Assembly: GCA_002415785.1 (NCBI GenBank) | Contig: DIAJ01000033.1 | Span: 67,180-131,179 of the forward strand | Direction of reading: 5' to 3' | From: Flavobacteriales bacterium UBA5081 | GTDB taxonomy: Bacteria; Bacteroidota; Bacteroidia; Flavobacteriales_E; Vicingaceae | DNA: 64,000 nucleotides | Part shown: piece after piece, positions 23,666 through 34,280 of the stretch | Position numbering within the stretch: the first letter of the stretch is position 1 | Layout of the letters: every line of letters starts with the position of its first letter | Program-made: the position numbers and the translations under genes | Notes under the pieces: generated by a model | Seen by the model: only the letters and a program-made list of their open reading frames with translations | Databases searched by the model: none | What the model was told of the DNA's origin: nothing

Positions 23666-25690
23666 TCAATCATCGTAATCCTCTTCCAATTCAATCTCCC
23701 CAATTACTTTAAATTCAGTACGTCGATTTAAGGCTCTTCCCTCCGGATTGTCAGCCCCATCGGGCTTTGTGTTTGGAGCTATCGGTTGACTCTCACCATA
23801 ACCTTTCGCTTTCAATCGATTTTTATCAATTCCTTTTCTTCTTAAGTATTTCACTACACTTTCTGCTCTACGTTGAGATAAATTTTGATTATAACCTTCA
23901 GAACCTTTACTGTCTGTATGTGCACCTATTTCAACAATAATCTCCGGATTTTGTAAAAGTATTTTAAGAATAGTTGTATCCATCGATTGAAAAGCTTCTT
24001 CAGTCAAATCTGCTTTTCCATATTCATAATAAATGTTTTCAAGTTGAAAAGCGCTCTCTGTAATCTCATTTAAGTTAAAATCTAGTTGATAGCTTTTATT
24101 ATCCAATTGATTTTTAGTCGACAACTCTTCCTCTTCATTTAAATAGCCTTCCTTTTCTACTCTTACAATATAATCCTGATTTGGTTCCAATGGCAAAGTA
24201 AACTCACCTTGGTCATTTGTTATTGTCAGGGTTTGAAAATAACGCTCCTCTCCACTTTTATCTTTTCTAAATATTTTAACTTTTGCACCTATTAACTCCT
24301 TACTTTTTTCTGATGCTAACTGCTTTACTTTCCCTTTTAACATCAATCGAATGCTATCTGTTGATTTAAACTCAAACAAATCATCGCAACAGTATTTCTT
24401 ACCATTTTTAGTATTTCTATTACTCGCAAATACCCCACCACTTGCCATTGAATTTAAAACATAATACAACTCATCTGCCGGTGAGTTAATTTTATTTTCC
24501 AAGTTTTTTGGTTCTTCCCATCTACTACGCTGACCAACTGATTCAAATACATCTAAGCCTCCATTTCCGGGGTGACCATCAGAACTAAAGTACAACTTGC
24601 CGTTACTTTTGCTAATAAATGGGGTCATTTCATCGCCAACAGAGTTAATCTTAGATCCGCAGTTGCGAGCAGTTCTGTATTTGTCTTTTTTATGATAATA
24701 AGTACTGTACCAAATATCTAATCCTCCCTTCCCCTCTTTCCTGTCTGATACAAAATAAATGGTTTCCCTTTCATTTTCGTCCAAACCAACAGCCACTTGA
24801 GTTTCTGTATACTTGCTGTTTACTGCTTCCCCTAATCTAATGGGCTGCGACCAACTTCCTCCATTTTTGTCCATTCGGTAAATGTCGCAATCAACATCTC
24901 CTCTGTAATTTAACTCACAAGCTGAAAAATACAAGCGACTTTGATCAAAGTTAAATGCAGCACTAGACACCTCCTTCTCTCCCATGTCGGGAATTACATT
25001 CCATTGAAGTACATTATGCCATTCTCCATTTTGTTTCTTTGCCTGGTAAAACCTTCTTTTGGGCATTTCTTCTTCTAAGTCATACTTTTCTTTCAGTTCT
25101 CCTCTTACAGAATTAAAAACCAACAAATCTTCCGCTATAAAAATGGGAGCACCCTCTATATGATCACCATTAATCTCAGCGCTTAACTTATTAACAACAA
25201 CTTTATCAACATTCATAAGCACTTCACCCGAAAGTATTTTTTCGCAGCCTTCTACATTAAATTTTGCCAACCGACGATACTTTCGATCATCCTTCTCGCC
25301 CAAATATTTTTTTCTAAACTCCTCAAAATTGGGCATAGCAACATCACATTTCCCTTGAGCCTTTTGCATTTCTGCCAAATAGTATTGTGCTAAAAGGTAT
25401 TTACCCGGCTTTTCATCAACTAGGATCTGATAATTTCTTTCAGCAGCTGCGTAGCTTCCCATTTGTCGGTAATGATTCGCCAATTGCTCTACTACCTTTA
25501 AGTCTTTAGGTTTTTTGTCAAGATAAGCTTCATAGTACTCTGCCGCTGATTCTATATCATTTATTCGTTCAGCAGAACGCGCTAGAACTTTTAACTCACC
25601 TTTGGAGTAAGTTGAATAATCCTCTTGTCCAAAAGCAAAAAAAGGAGTTATGAATATTGTTGCAATGAAAATAAATCTAATAACGAACAC
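23666..25690 (-). CDS. PorE-like OmpA-family protein: TPR, propeller repeats, carboxypeptidase-regulatory and OmpA domains
   Basis: 674 residues. Signal peptide (cut after FAFG), TPR region (about 30-130), PD40/WD40-like propeller (about 190-430; YFSACEL, YFVSDRKEGKGGLDIW, YFSSDGHPGNGGLDVF), carboxypeptidase-regulatory-like domain (about 445-530) and C-terminal OmpA peptidoglycan-binding domain (VEIGAHTDSKGSEGYN, LSQRRAESVVKYL). This is the same domain order as PorE of type IX secretion systems, which ties PorP to peptidoglycan. No lipoprotein cysteine is seen after the signal, a difference from PorE. Overlaps the PorP-like gene by 14 nt, so they form an operon. Confidence 0.9.
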   Translation of the reverse strand: MFVIRFIFIATIFITPFFAFGQEDYSTYSKGELKVLARSAERINDIESAAEYYEAYLDKKPKDLKVVEQLANHYRQMGSYAAAERNYQILVDEKPGKYLLAQYYLAEMQKAQGKCDVAMPNFEEFRKKYLGEKDDRKYRRLAKFNVEGCEKILSGEVLMNVDKVVVNKLSAEINGDHIEGAPIFIAEDLLVFNSVRGELKEKYDLEEEMPKRRFYQAKKQNGEWHNVLQWNVIPDMGEKEVSSAAFNFDQSRLYFSACELNYRGDVDCDIYRMDKNGGSWSQPIRLGEAVNSKYTETQVAVGLDENERETIYFVSDRKEGKGGLDIWYSTYYHKKDKYRTARNCGSKINSVGDEMTPFISKSNGKLYFSSDGHPGNGGLDVFESVGQRSRWEEPKNLENKINSPADELYYVLNSMASGGVFASNRNTKNGKKYCCDDLFEFKSTDSIRLMLKGKVKQLASEKSKELIGAKVKIFRKDKSGEERYFQTLTITNDQGEFTLPLEPNQDYIVRVEKEGYLNEEEELSTKNQLDNKSYQLDFNLNEITESAFQLENIYYEYGKADLTEEAFQSMDTTILKILLQNPEIIVEIGAHTDSKGSEGYNQNLSQRRAESVVKYLRRKGIDKNRLKAKGYGESQPIAPNTKPDGADNPEGRALNRRTEFKVIGEIELEEDYDD

Positions 25691-26705
25691 AGGGCAACCT
25701 CCTTTTCTGTAATTTTTTATAGTCGGCTTTGTATAATAGCGTCAGCTCAAAACCACCTTTATAGTTAGAAGCTAATTCCAAATCAGAAATATTAAAGTCA
25801 TAAGAAACTCCCAACTGGAAATCGCCTAAGTTGGCGTGGCTTCCTAAAATAATCGCATCAGTCGTTCTGCTAACACCTGTACGTAAATATAAAAAAGGTT
25901 TAATATTATCAACCGGACCAAAAGCTGCTGTATTGAACAAGACTGCTGCGCCCACTATGGCTTCTGAAGCTTTTTTAGCTCTATGATACGAAAAGTAGGG
26001 CAACAAATTCATTTGACTATTCAATTGATGATCGGCTAGAACTTGCAAAGCATAGCCTCTATTCTTTGTATTGTCATTTCCCATAAAAGACTCCTGCGGT
26101 TCTGTGAGATTTTGGACGGAAAAGCCACTGTTTAGTTGCCATCGCTCGTTGAGATTTTTCTCCAAACGCAAACCTAGGTTCAGATTGTAAAAACTCAATT
26201 GCTCTCCAACAAAGCTCTCCCCATTGGCCAATTGCTCATTAAAGTCACCGGTATTCCGATCGTATTGAGAAGGAAAAGTCAAACCACTTTGATTAAAGCT
26301 TTTGTTCTCTAAATTATTAGAAATACCAAAAACAAAAGTGCCAAAATCATTTTTATATGCTGCTCCTAGGTTTAAAGCAATACGATTATTGAGCAATTTA
26401 GCATCACCACTTTGATCATTGGTATATTGAATTCCACCAAAAGCCATTAATGAGCGTATTGGGGTATAAAAATTTCGCGTATAATTTATTGCAGAAGTGG
26501 TAAAAGGCACTCCAATCGCCTGCCATTGCTGACGATAAATACTGTATGCTTGCCACTTTCCGTCAAAATGATTTAAAAAAGCCGGATTTCTTTCCCGATC
26601 TTGAGCAAACCTTTGCGAAAAGTGTACGTCTTGTGCAATAACAGTTGCTGAAATACACAAAATCAACAGAAAAGTAAAAAGTTGTTTAAATTGAATTTCA
26701 ATCAT
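25677..26705 (-). CDS. PorP/SprF-family outer-membrane protein
   Basis: 342 residues, signal peptide ending in VIA-QDVHFSQ and a beta-rich barrel. The start DVHFSQRFAQDRERNPAF and YRQQWQAIGVPFTTSAINY are the recognisable N-terminal features of the PorP/SprF family. SprF-type members help the type IX system export or attach one large adhesin. It lies head to head with exactly such an adhesin and in an operon with the PorE-like gene. Only 27 nt separate its ATG from that of the divergent adhesin. Confidence 0.93.
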   Translation of the reverse strand: MIEIQFKQLFTFLLILCISATVIAQDVHFSQRFAQDRERNPAFLNHFDGKWQAYSIYRQQWQAIGVPFTTSAINYTRNFYTPIRSLMAFGGIQYTNDQSGDAKLLNNRIALNLGAAYKNDFGTFVFGISNNLENKSFNQSGLTFPSQYDRNTGDFNEQLANGESFVGEQLSFYNLNLGLRLEKNLNERWQLNSGFSVQNLTEPQESFMGNDNTKNRGYALQVLADHQLNSQMNLLPYFSYHRAKKASEAIVGAAVLFNTAAFGPVDNIKPFLYLRTGVSRTTDAIILGSHANLGDFQLGVSYDFNISDLELASNYKGGFELTLLYKADYKKLQKRRLPCVRY

Positions 26706-26732
26706 TGCGATAAAAGTAATAGTTTTACAGCT

Positions 26733-29700
26733 ATGTGTGAAAAAAGCTTAACAAAATCGATAAAGTTTCTTTTATTCTTTACTTCTTTAATACTATTAAG
26801 TAACGGCTTAAAAGCTCAAATTCAAGCTGATTTTAGTTCAGATACAACAAGTGGTTGTGGAAGCATAACAGTTAATTTTTCAAATACATCAAATGTAAGT
26901 GGTAGCGCTTACAACTTTGAATGGGACTTCGGTAATGGAAACTCCTCAATATTAGAAAACCCTTCAGCTACTTATAGTAGTGCAGGTAGTTATGGTGTAA
27001 GGTTAATCGTTAGCAACACTTCAGGAACGGAAAGAGACACAGTTTTAAAAACGAACTACGTTACAATCTTTGATCCACCGAATGCTGACTTTAGTTTCAG
27101 TCCTTCGGGCGGCTGTTCACCAATTACAGTAAACTTCACAAACTCTTCTACAGCAGGTGATGCCCCAATTATCAGCAATAGATGGGTATTTGCCGACGGA
27201 AGTCAACCATTTTTTGGCAATAATGCCTCACACACCTACCAAACTGCCGGGGACTTTCGACCATCACTTGAAGTTATTGATCAGAACGGATGTAGAGACT
27301 TTGCAGTAGATGACACCGTTTTTGTTACCGCTTCTCCGATAGCAAGAGTGACTACCTTAAACAGTAGAATATCATGCCAATCACCTTACACCGTCAATTT
27401 TAAAAGTAACTCTACAGGCTTTAACCTAACTTACGATTGGGATTTTGGCGATGGTTCAAGTTCTACACAAGAAAATCCATCACATACATACAATTCTTTA
27501 GGTAGATACGATGTAAGCTTAATTGTTAGCGACCCTAATTGTAGTGACACCTTGCTTTTAAATGAATATGTTATTTTAGAAAATAGCACAGCCTACTTTA
27601 AACTACCAAAAGACACACTGTGTGTAGGAGAAGAATTCAGCCCTATAGACAGCTCACAAGGTGCAGCTATTTACAGCTGGAATTTTGGTGATGGCACACA
27701 GAGAAATGGAAAAAATGCAAGTCACACTTATCAAGATTCCGGCTATTTTGAAATTACCCTAAATGTTTCTGCCGGTGCAGCTTGTACTGACACTTATTCA
27801 GACTCTGTTTATGTTCAGAAAGTAACGGCCGATTTTGAGACTGATACAACATACACCTGCCAGCCGGGTGAAGTAGCTACATTAGCTTACACAGGAATAA
27901 ACGGTGATTTTTTTGAATGGTGGATAGGGTATCCCGACACTTCTCTTCTTTACACAGGTGATAGTATTTTTGTAAATCAACTTGACACAGGTATTTTTAG
28001 TGACACGCTTTATGTGAAAAGTACCGCAGGCTGTAGAGATACTGTCATTAAAAATAATAACCGACAAGTCCAACGACTGTTTACTGAGTTTTTAGCAAAT
28101 GGCAAAGCATATCCTACGATAAAAGATACAATTGGTGGTTGTTCTCCATTAGAGGTTGAATTTACAGACAAATCTTTCGGCCCTGGCATTATAAACTACT
28201 GGAGATGGAGCTTTAATGAAGATAGCTCTTTTGTTCAAAACCCTACAAAAAACTTTGTACCTGATTCATTATATTCAGTAACACTGGAGATTGAAAACAA
28301 CTTAGGCTGTAAAGCTTCTTATCAGCGTATGTTAATCTCAGGATTTAAACAAAACCCCAGCTTTACATTCTATCCCGATTCCATCTGTGTTTTAGACACC
28401 CTTTTTATTGTAGATCAAAGCACCGATGCTTCAAGAATCGATGAATATACTTTTCAGCTTATGGGTAGCCAATCAAACGAACAATTATCAAGTATTAGAA
28501 CTTCAGACCCATCTAATATATTCTTTACTGACCTAAATGAGACTGGTGACTTTTATTTAATATTGGGTGTTGTCGACAATGGTTGTGATACTAACACCAC
28601 TTCTCAAAACTCTTTTCATGTTAGTGGTCCAGTTTCTGATGCTTTAGCTGATGCAACCATAGATTGTAGCGACAAGAGAATAGTTCAATTTACAGGTAAC
28701 ATAAAGGAAGCTACTAGGTTTTATTGGGATTTTGGAGATGGTAGTCCTTTGGATTCTGTAAATGAAAATCCTTTACACAACTATCCACAAAAAATGGTTT
28801 ATCGCGCTATACTTACAACATACAACGACACCAATAATTGCGCTCCATATAAAGACACTATTGACTTAAACTTAGGCTCATTACCACCAATTCAAATTGC
28901 CCCAGACAGCATGGAATACTGTTTGGATAGCAAAGCAGAATTCTTTACTGCCGACTCTGCCATTTATCCTTTTGTATATTGGATTATTGATGGCGATACT
29001 GTTAGTACAAAAAAGAAATTTAATACTATCTTAGATGAAAGAGGCAGCTTTGAGTTTAAACTTTATGCAGAAGATGCTTTAGGTTGCCCTTCAATAGATG
29101 TTGATACCTTATTTGTATCCAGACCGATCCCAAAAATAAGTTATGAAATACTTGAAGCTTGTTTACCCATGGAGGTTATTTTTAAGGATTCTTCCTTTAG
29201 TGATACCACTATTTCTTCATGGCGCTGGACGTTTGACAATAATGACACATCTTATCAAGAAACCGACACAGTTTTATATCCAAATGCCGGCAAGCAAGAT
29301 ATTTCACTGAGAGTGGAAAATATTTTCGGTTGTGCAGACTCAATTTTCAAAGAGGACTATATAAGCACTTCAAACTTTGATGTTAATTTTAGTCAATCAA
29401 AAGTGGTCATTTGTGAAGGAGACTCAGTGCTTTTTAGAAACATGTCTTCTGGAAATAACATCGATTTTACTTGGATCTTTGGCGAGGATACCGTTGAGTC
29501 TAACGATATAAATATACAACACACATTTAACCTGTCTGATACTTTCAACATTATATTAATTGGCGAAAATGAGTTGGGTTGCAAAATTGTTGAGAACAAA
29601 ATTGAGGCTTTAGTTGTAGGTGAAAAACCTTCCGCCAACTTTGTTGCAGATAATACAGTTTCTAACTGCTATCCTTTCGATGTTAACTTTACCGACTTAT

Positions 29701-31106
29701 CAAGTGGGAATGTTACTAATTGGCAGTGGAAATTTGGAGATGGCAATTCATCTGCTTTGCAAAACCCATTTAATTCATACACTTCTCTAGGAAAATTTGA
29801 TGTTTCACTAATTGTGAGCAATGATGCCGGCTGTGTTGACAGCACTTTAAAACCACAATATATTGAGACAAATGGACCATCAGCCGATATTCAGCTAAAT
29901 AAAGATACTGCTTGCATCCATGAGCCGATTACTTTTAGTATTGTTAACCAACAAAATGTAGAAAACTTCCAATGGGACTTTGGTGATGGAACTGTGAGTA
30001 ATAATGCAACAGCTTCACACTCTTTTAAGCGAACAGGAACAGTTTATTTTACTTTATCCATTTTTGACTCCTTACAAATTTGTCAAGTTGTTCTTTTAGA
30101 TTCAGTACATATTTTTGAGATTTCAGCAGACTTTATGGTAAATGAAGATACTGCTTGTCAACCTCACCTAGCTAAGTTTACACCTTTATCTCCCGGAGCA
30201 AGTCAACTAAACTGGGACTTTGGAGATGGCGGTACTTCATTGCAAAATACTCCAACCTACCTATACCAAAGCCCTGGAACATTTACAGCTGAACTCATGG
30301 TAAATTCTCCTTTGGGTTGTAAAGACACTGCTGAACATGAAATAGTAGTATACCCTAAACCAATAGCTCAAAGTCATAACGATACGACAATTTGTTTTGG
30401 CGACACCATAGCCTTATGGGTGAATGGTGGCAGTAGTTACCACTGGAATAATGAACAGTATTTAAGTGACGACAGCAGTGCACTAACTCTAGCTTGGCCG
30501 GACACAACAACTACTTTTCAAATAGAAGTTTACAATCAATTTAACTGTATTGATACTGCCTTTATTCGTATTGAAGTATTGCCTCCACCAATTGAAGATC
30601 CTTTAAACATATCAGATACTAGTATAATAATTGGCGAATATATTGACTTAGACGCTACCGCCGGAGAAAAACTCAACTATAGCTGGCGTCCAAAAGAAGG
30701 CCTAAACTGCAATAATTGCCCTACTCCAAGAGCGCAACCTTTAATAAACACTACCTACATTGTCAATATCAGTGATCCGTTTGGCTGTTATAACTTTAAT
30801 GACACGATTAATATTGAAGTAATTGAAAAATACTCATTGGAAGTACCTAATGCTTTCTCACCCAATGGAGATGGAAATAACGACATTATTTACGCCAAAG
30901 GTTGGGGCTTAAAAAAATTGATAGCCTTCAAAATATTCAATCGATACGGAGAGCTCGTTTTTGAATCCAATGACTTTGATAAAGGATGGGATGGAAATTA
31001 TAAAGGTAAGCCCCAAAATATGGAAACTTATGTTTACACTGTAGAGGCAGAAACTTATAGCGGAAAGGTATTAAGTAGAAAAGGAAACATTAGTTTGTTA
31101 AGGTAA
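26733..31106 (+). CDS. Giant PKD-repeat adhesin with gliding-motility type B C-terminal sorting domain
   Basis: Start at ATG 26733 (MCEKSLTKSIKFLLFFTSLI, signal peptide), 1457 residues. About eleven or more PKD-type beta-sandwich units recur, each with variants of WDFGDG and a G-Y-V-L-V strand. Cysteine pairs are common. The C-terminus reads VPNAFSPNGDGNNDIIYAKG, then IFNRYGELVFES and GWDGNYKGKP, the gliding-motility-associated (CHU_C, type B) domain that directs export by the type IX secretion system. Expected to be a cell-surface adhesin. Divergent from a PorP/SprF-like partner. Substrate and surface target unknown. Confidence 0.93.
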   Translation: MCEKSLTKSIKFLLFFTSLILLSNGLKAQIQADFSSDTTSGCGSITVNFSNTSNVSGSAYNFEWDFGNGNSSILENPSATYSSAGSYGVRLIVSNTSGTERDTVLKTNYVTIFDPPNADFSFSPSGGCSPITVNFTNSSTAGDAPIISNRWVFADGSQPFFGNNASHTYQTAGDFRPSLEVIDQNGCRDFAVDDTVFVTASPIARVTTLNSRISCQSPYTVNFKSNSTGFNLTYDWDFGDGSSSTQENPSHTYNSLGRYDVSLIVSDPNCSDTLLLNEYVILENSTAYFKLPKDTLCVGEEFSPIDSSQGAAIYSWNFGDGTQRNGKNASHTYQDSGYFEITLNVSAGAACTDTYSDSVYVQKVTADFETDTTYTCQPGEVATLAYTGINGDFFEWWIGYPDTSLLYTGDSIFVNQLDTGIFSDTLYVKSTAGCRDTVIKNNNRQVQRLFTEFLANGKAYPTIKDTIGGCSPLEVEFTDKSFGPGIINYWRWSFNEDSSFVQNPTKNFVPDSLYSVTLEIENNLGCKASYQRMLISGFKQNPSFTFYPDSICVLDTLFIVDQSTDASRIDEYTFQLMGSQSNEQLSSIRTSDPSNIFFTDLNETGDFYLILGVVDNGCDTNTTSQNSFHVSGPVSDALADATIDCSDKRIVQFTGNIKEATRFYWDFGDGSPLDSVNENPLHNYPQKMVYRAILTTYNDTNNCAPYKDTIDLNLGSLPPIQIAPDSMEYCLDSKAEFFTADSAIYPFVYWIIDGDTVSTKKKFNTILDERGSFEFKLYAEDALGCPSIDVDTLFVSRPIPKISYEILEACLPMEVIFKDSSFSDTTISSWRWTFDNNDTSYQETDTVLYPNAGKQDISLRVENIFGCADSIFKEDYISTSNFDVNFSQSKVVICEGDSVLFRNMSSGNNIDFTWIFGEDTVESNDINIQHTFNLSDTFNIILIGENELGCKIVENKIEALVVGEKPSANFVADNTVSNCYPFDVNFTDLSSGNVTNWQWKFGDGNSSALQNPFNSYTSLGKFDVSLIVSNDAGCVDSTLKPQYIETNGPSADIQLNKDTACIHEPITFSIVNQQNVENFQWDFGDGTVSNNATASHSFKRTGTVYFTLSIFDSLQICQVVLLDSVHIFEISADFMVNEDTACQPHLAKFTPLSPGASQLNWDFGDGGTSLQNTPTYLYQSPGTFTAELMVNSPLGCKDTAEHEIVVYPKPIAQSHNDTTICFGDTIALWVNGGSSYHWNNEQYLSDDSSALTLAWPDTTTTFQIEVYNQFNCIDTAFIRIEVLPPPIEDPLNISDTSIIIGEYIDLDATAGEKLNYSWRPKEGLNCNNCPTPRAQPLINTTYIVNISDPFGCYNFNDTINIEVIEKYSLEVPNAFSPNGDGNNDIIYAKGWGLKKLIAFKIFNRYGELVFESNDFDKGWDGNYKGKPQNMETYVYTVEAETYSGKVLSRKGNISLLR

Positions 31107-31108
31107 TC

Positions 31109-34100
31109 CTACACTTTTACTAATTCCCCACTCTCAGTGTAAAACAAATAAGGCTCAATAGGCAATTCTGTCATCTGTTTTAAAACGGCAACATACTCCA
31201 AAACTTGTGCTTGGTGGGCTTCACTCTTTTCTCCTGTTTTATAATCTATAACAGCCCAATAATCATTATCCATAACCACTAAATCCGGACGTAAAATTTT
31301 TCCTTTTTCAGTCATTAAAGTTGCTTCTCGCTTCCTTTTTAATTGAGGGTTGAGGAATGGTTGTAGTTTGGAGTTTGTCAGAATCTCTTTTAGCTTATCT
31401 AGTAATTGTTTAGCTTCTACAGAGTTTATTTTACCACTCCTGAAATATTCATTCACCACCTCTTTGGCTTTTGAAGGTTGAGTAACTTTTGCTAATAGTT
31501 CATGCAGCAAATTTCCGTAAACTCTAGCTCCATCTTGATCCAACAGCTCCCATTCCTGTTCTGCTTCTCTGCTTATTTTCAATTTATCAAACCACGGTGA
31601 TGAATGATATGAAAGTTGGAATGGCAAACTGACCTCTTTACTCTCCTCCACCTTATTTATCTCACTTTTATTTTGTCGTTTACCCCATATAAAGCGCTCA
31701 TGCTCTTCATCAACTTTTTCCAAATGTTCCTCAGAAGCAAACTGCAATAACAAATTAGCTAAACTTTCCTCATTCCCCTTTTTTGAAAGTGCATTGGCTC
31801 TTAAGTACAATCGGTCAGCTGCTCTGGTAAAAGCCACATAAGTTTGATGTAAAAAATCTGAATTAACTTGCTCTTTCTCCTCATGGTACTTTTCTGCAAA
31901 AGCAGAATTTTCTATATCGCTTTGTGCTTCCACCAAGGCATAAGGCAAAGGAGCTTCTTGTATTTTTGAAGGTTTCACCCACAAATAACCTTTCACTTTT
32001 CTTGCCTGAGAACTGATAAAAGGCATAATCACTACCGGAAACTCTAAACCTTTGGATTTATGTATTGTCAGCACCTCCACTGCATTTATATCTGCGGGAA
32101 TATCCAATGCCAGCTTTTCGTTTTTTTCTTCCCAATACTCCAAAAAGGCGTTGAAATTATTTCCATTGTTTTGTGAAAATGCATAGACTTCTTCTTGCAG
32201 GAATTGGACATATAAATCAAACTTTTTATTCAATTCAAAAGTGCGGATTAACTCTTCAAAAAGAGCATGTAAAGGCATTAATTTTAAGTTGATAAGATTT
32301 AAATTAAATCCATAATCAGCTAAATAATCAACTAATCTATTCTCATTTTTTATGCACCAATTTAGGTGTTTATCTATTTCTCCTTTTAACATTCCGGCTT
32401 CACTCAAAAACACTAAAATTCCCTTTTGGGCGAGCACATCTTCTTGATTAAAAATCCACTTTGACAAATTGATTAAAAAACGAACTTGTGGTGCACTTTT
32501 AATCAGCAGTGCTTCCGAAGAAATAACCGGTATATTTTTTTGCTGCAAATAATTTGCTACTAATGAAGCATCTTTATTCTGACTGCACAAAACGGCAATG
32601 TCACTATAACTATAGCCATCATTAACAGCTTCTAAAACATCTACTAATGTTTGCTCTAAATGCGACTCTTTACTTTTATCTTCTAGGATAAAAATATCAA
32701 TCATTCCCTGCTTTAAGTCGGCTTTAACTTCTTGTTTGTAATCTGTAAAAACTTTACCGGCTCCCTCTTTAAATTGCTCATGGGTAGAAATGAACTGAAA
32801 AAAAGCATTGTTAAACTTTACCACTTCATCCTTAGAGCGCCAATTTTTTGCCAATTCTAGTTCCTGATACTGTGACTCTAAAGTTTCCAATCGCTGACTT
32901 ACCCATGGGTTGTCCTCAAAGTTTTTGGGCCGATAATTGGGCATTTCTGCCAATTGCTTCATTTCTCCACCTCTAAAGCGATAAATGGCTTGTTTGGCAT
33001 CCCCAACAATCAAATTCATTTTTCCTCTACCCAAAGATTCTTCAATTAATGGCAAAAGATTCATGAATTGCAGTTCAGACGTGTCTTGAAACTCATCAAT
33101 CATATAGTGATTGTATTTATCACCCAATCGCTCGTAAATAAAAGGCATGGGTTCCTGCAACACCACTTCAGCTATCTTTTTATTGAAATCGGCAATGGGC
33201 AAAATGCGCTCTTCTTTCTTAAAAGCCCCCATCTGCTTCTCTATTAAAGTCAGCAGCGACAAGGTGTAAAGACTTTTAATGACCGCTTCTCTACCAAGGT
33301 AGTTTGCTAGTTCACTTTCCAATAAATTTTGCACTTCATAATACCCTTCTTTTAACTGAATACTAATTCCATCAATAGCTAATTTATCCCCGGAAGTTGC
33401 TTTGCTAGCGTACCACTTATCTTCTTCTATAGTGGTTCGAACATAAGAATTTGCTTCTACTGATTTAAGCGAAAAACCTTTTGTGTTTCTATCAAAATAG
33501 GAATAAATGCCTGTTTTTCCTCGATAAAACATTGAGGCATCAATGCCGGAATCAAGAATTAACTGATTTGCCTTTTCACAAATAGCATTCAACTGACTAA
33601 CAAACTCTTTATTCTGTTTCTGATAGGTTTTACGCAATTGAATAAAGTCCTCTTGCTTACATTTTTTCAGCCCTTCTATGTAAATGCTATTTTGATCATC
33701 CAACAGTAACTTTGCAAAATCAATTAAATCTTCATCAATGCGCCAACTTTTGTTTTCTTCAATTTTATAATAAGCAAAAGCAAAAAGCATATTGCTCAAA
33801 TGTCGGTCTATGCCCACTCCTTGAATTAATCGCTCAACCGACTCTTCCAAAATTCTTTTAGGGTCAATTTCCACTTGAAAATTAAGTGGCAAGCCTAAAT
33901 CTTTCGCAAATGTGCGAATTAAGCGATGTGTAAAACGGTCGATTGTGCTAATGCTAAAATCTCCGTAATTATGTAAGATATTGGTTAAAACAAATTGGCA
34001 CTTTTCCCGAATTTGAGTTTCTTCCATTGCTGTTTCCTGCACCAATAAACTGACTAGGTCATCACTTTCGTTTTCAGAAATTGATTTTAGTGCGCCAAGC

Positions 34101-34270
34101 AAACGCTCCTTCATTTCCAAAGTAGCTTTATTTGTAAAAGTAATTGCCAAAATGGAAGAAAAATGAAAGTGGCTCTCTGCTTTCAAGCAAAGCTTTAAGT
34201 ACTCTTTTACTAAAGTGAAAGTTTTGCCGGAACCGGCAGAGGATTTATAAACTTGAAACAGTTGATTCAT
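31109..34270 (-). CDS. AddA-like UvrD-family helicase-nuclease
   Basis: Start at ATG 34270 (MNQLFQVYKSSAGSGKTFTL), giving 1053 residues and an 10-nt gap to miaA. UvrD/Rep helicase motifs: SSAGSGKT (I), AITFTNKA (Ia), DEFQDTSELQF (II), GDAKQAIYRFRGGE (III), VLTIHKSKGLEFPVV (V), VAFTRAADRLYL (VI). The last 100 residues carry a PD-(D/E)XK nuclease with LRPDLVVMDN and AVIDYKTGEK. It should act in double-strand break repair by end resection. The usual AddB partner is not next to it; either it is elsewhere or this protein acts differently. Confidence 0.93.
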   Translation of the reverse strand: MNQLFQVYKSSAGSGKTFTLVKEYLKLCLKAESHFHFSSILAITFTNKATLEMKERLLGALKSISENESDDLVSLLVQETAMEETQIREKCQFVLTNILHNYGDFSISTIDRFTHRLIRTFAKDLGLPLNFQVEIDPKRILEESVERLIQGVGIDRHLSNMLFAFAYYKIEENKSWRIDEDLIDFAKLLLDDQNSIYIEGLKKCKQEDFIQLRKTYQKQNKEFVSQLNAICEKANQLILDSGIDASMFYRGKTGIYSYFDRNTKGFSLKSVEANSYVRTTIEEDKWYASKATSGDKLAIDGISIQLKEGYYEVQNLLESELANYLGREAVIKSLYTLSLLTLIEKQMGAFKKEERILPIADFNKKIAEVVLQEPMPFIYERLGDKYNHYMIDEFQDTSELQFMNLLPLIEESLGRGKMNLIVGDAKQAIYRFRGGEMKQLAEMPNYRPKNFEDNPWVSQRLETLESQYQELELAKNWRSKDEVVKFNNAFFQFISTHEQFKEGAGKVFTDYKQEVKADLKQGMIDIFILEDKSKESHLEQTLVDVLEAVNDGYSYSDIAVLCSQNKDASLVANYLQQKNIPVISSEALLIKSAPQVRFLINLSKWIFNQEDVLAQKGILVFLSEAGMLKGEIDKHLNWCIKNENRLVDYLADYGFNLNLINLKLMPLHALFEELIRTFELNKKFDLYVQFLQEEVYAFSQNNGNNFNAFLEYWEEKNEKLALDIPADINAVEVLTIHKSKGLEFPVVIMPFISSQARKVKGYLWVKPSKIQEAPLPYALVEAQSDIENSAFAEKYHEEKEQVNSDFLHQTYVAFTRAADRLYLRANALSKKGNEESLANLLLQFASEEHLEKVDEEHERFIWGKRQNKSEINKVEESKEVSLPFQLSYHSSPWFDKLKISREAEQEWELLDQDGARVYGNLLHELLAKVTQPSKAKEVVNEYFRSGKINSVEAKQLLDKLKEILTNSKLQPFLNPQLKRKREATLMTEKGKILRPDLVVMDNDYWAVIDYKTGEKSEAHQAQVLEYVAVLKQMTELPIEPYLFYTESGELVKV

Positions 34271-34280
34271 GAAAGTATTT

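Noticed and set aside
26682..26732. Upstream start for the PKD adhesin
   Set aside because: It would add 17 residues before a normal signal peptide and overlap the divergent PorP-like gene; ATG 26733 is better.
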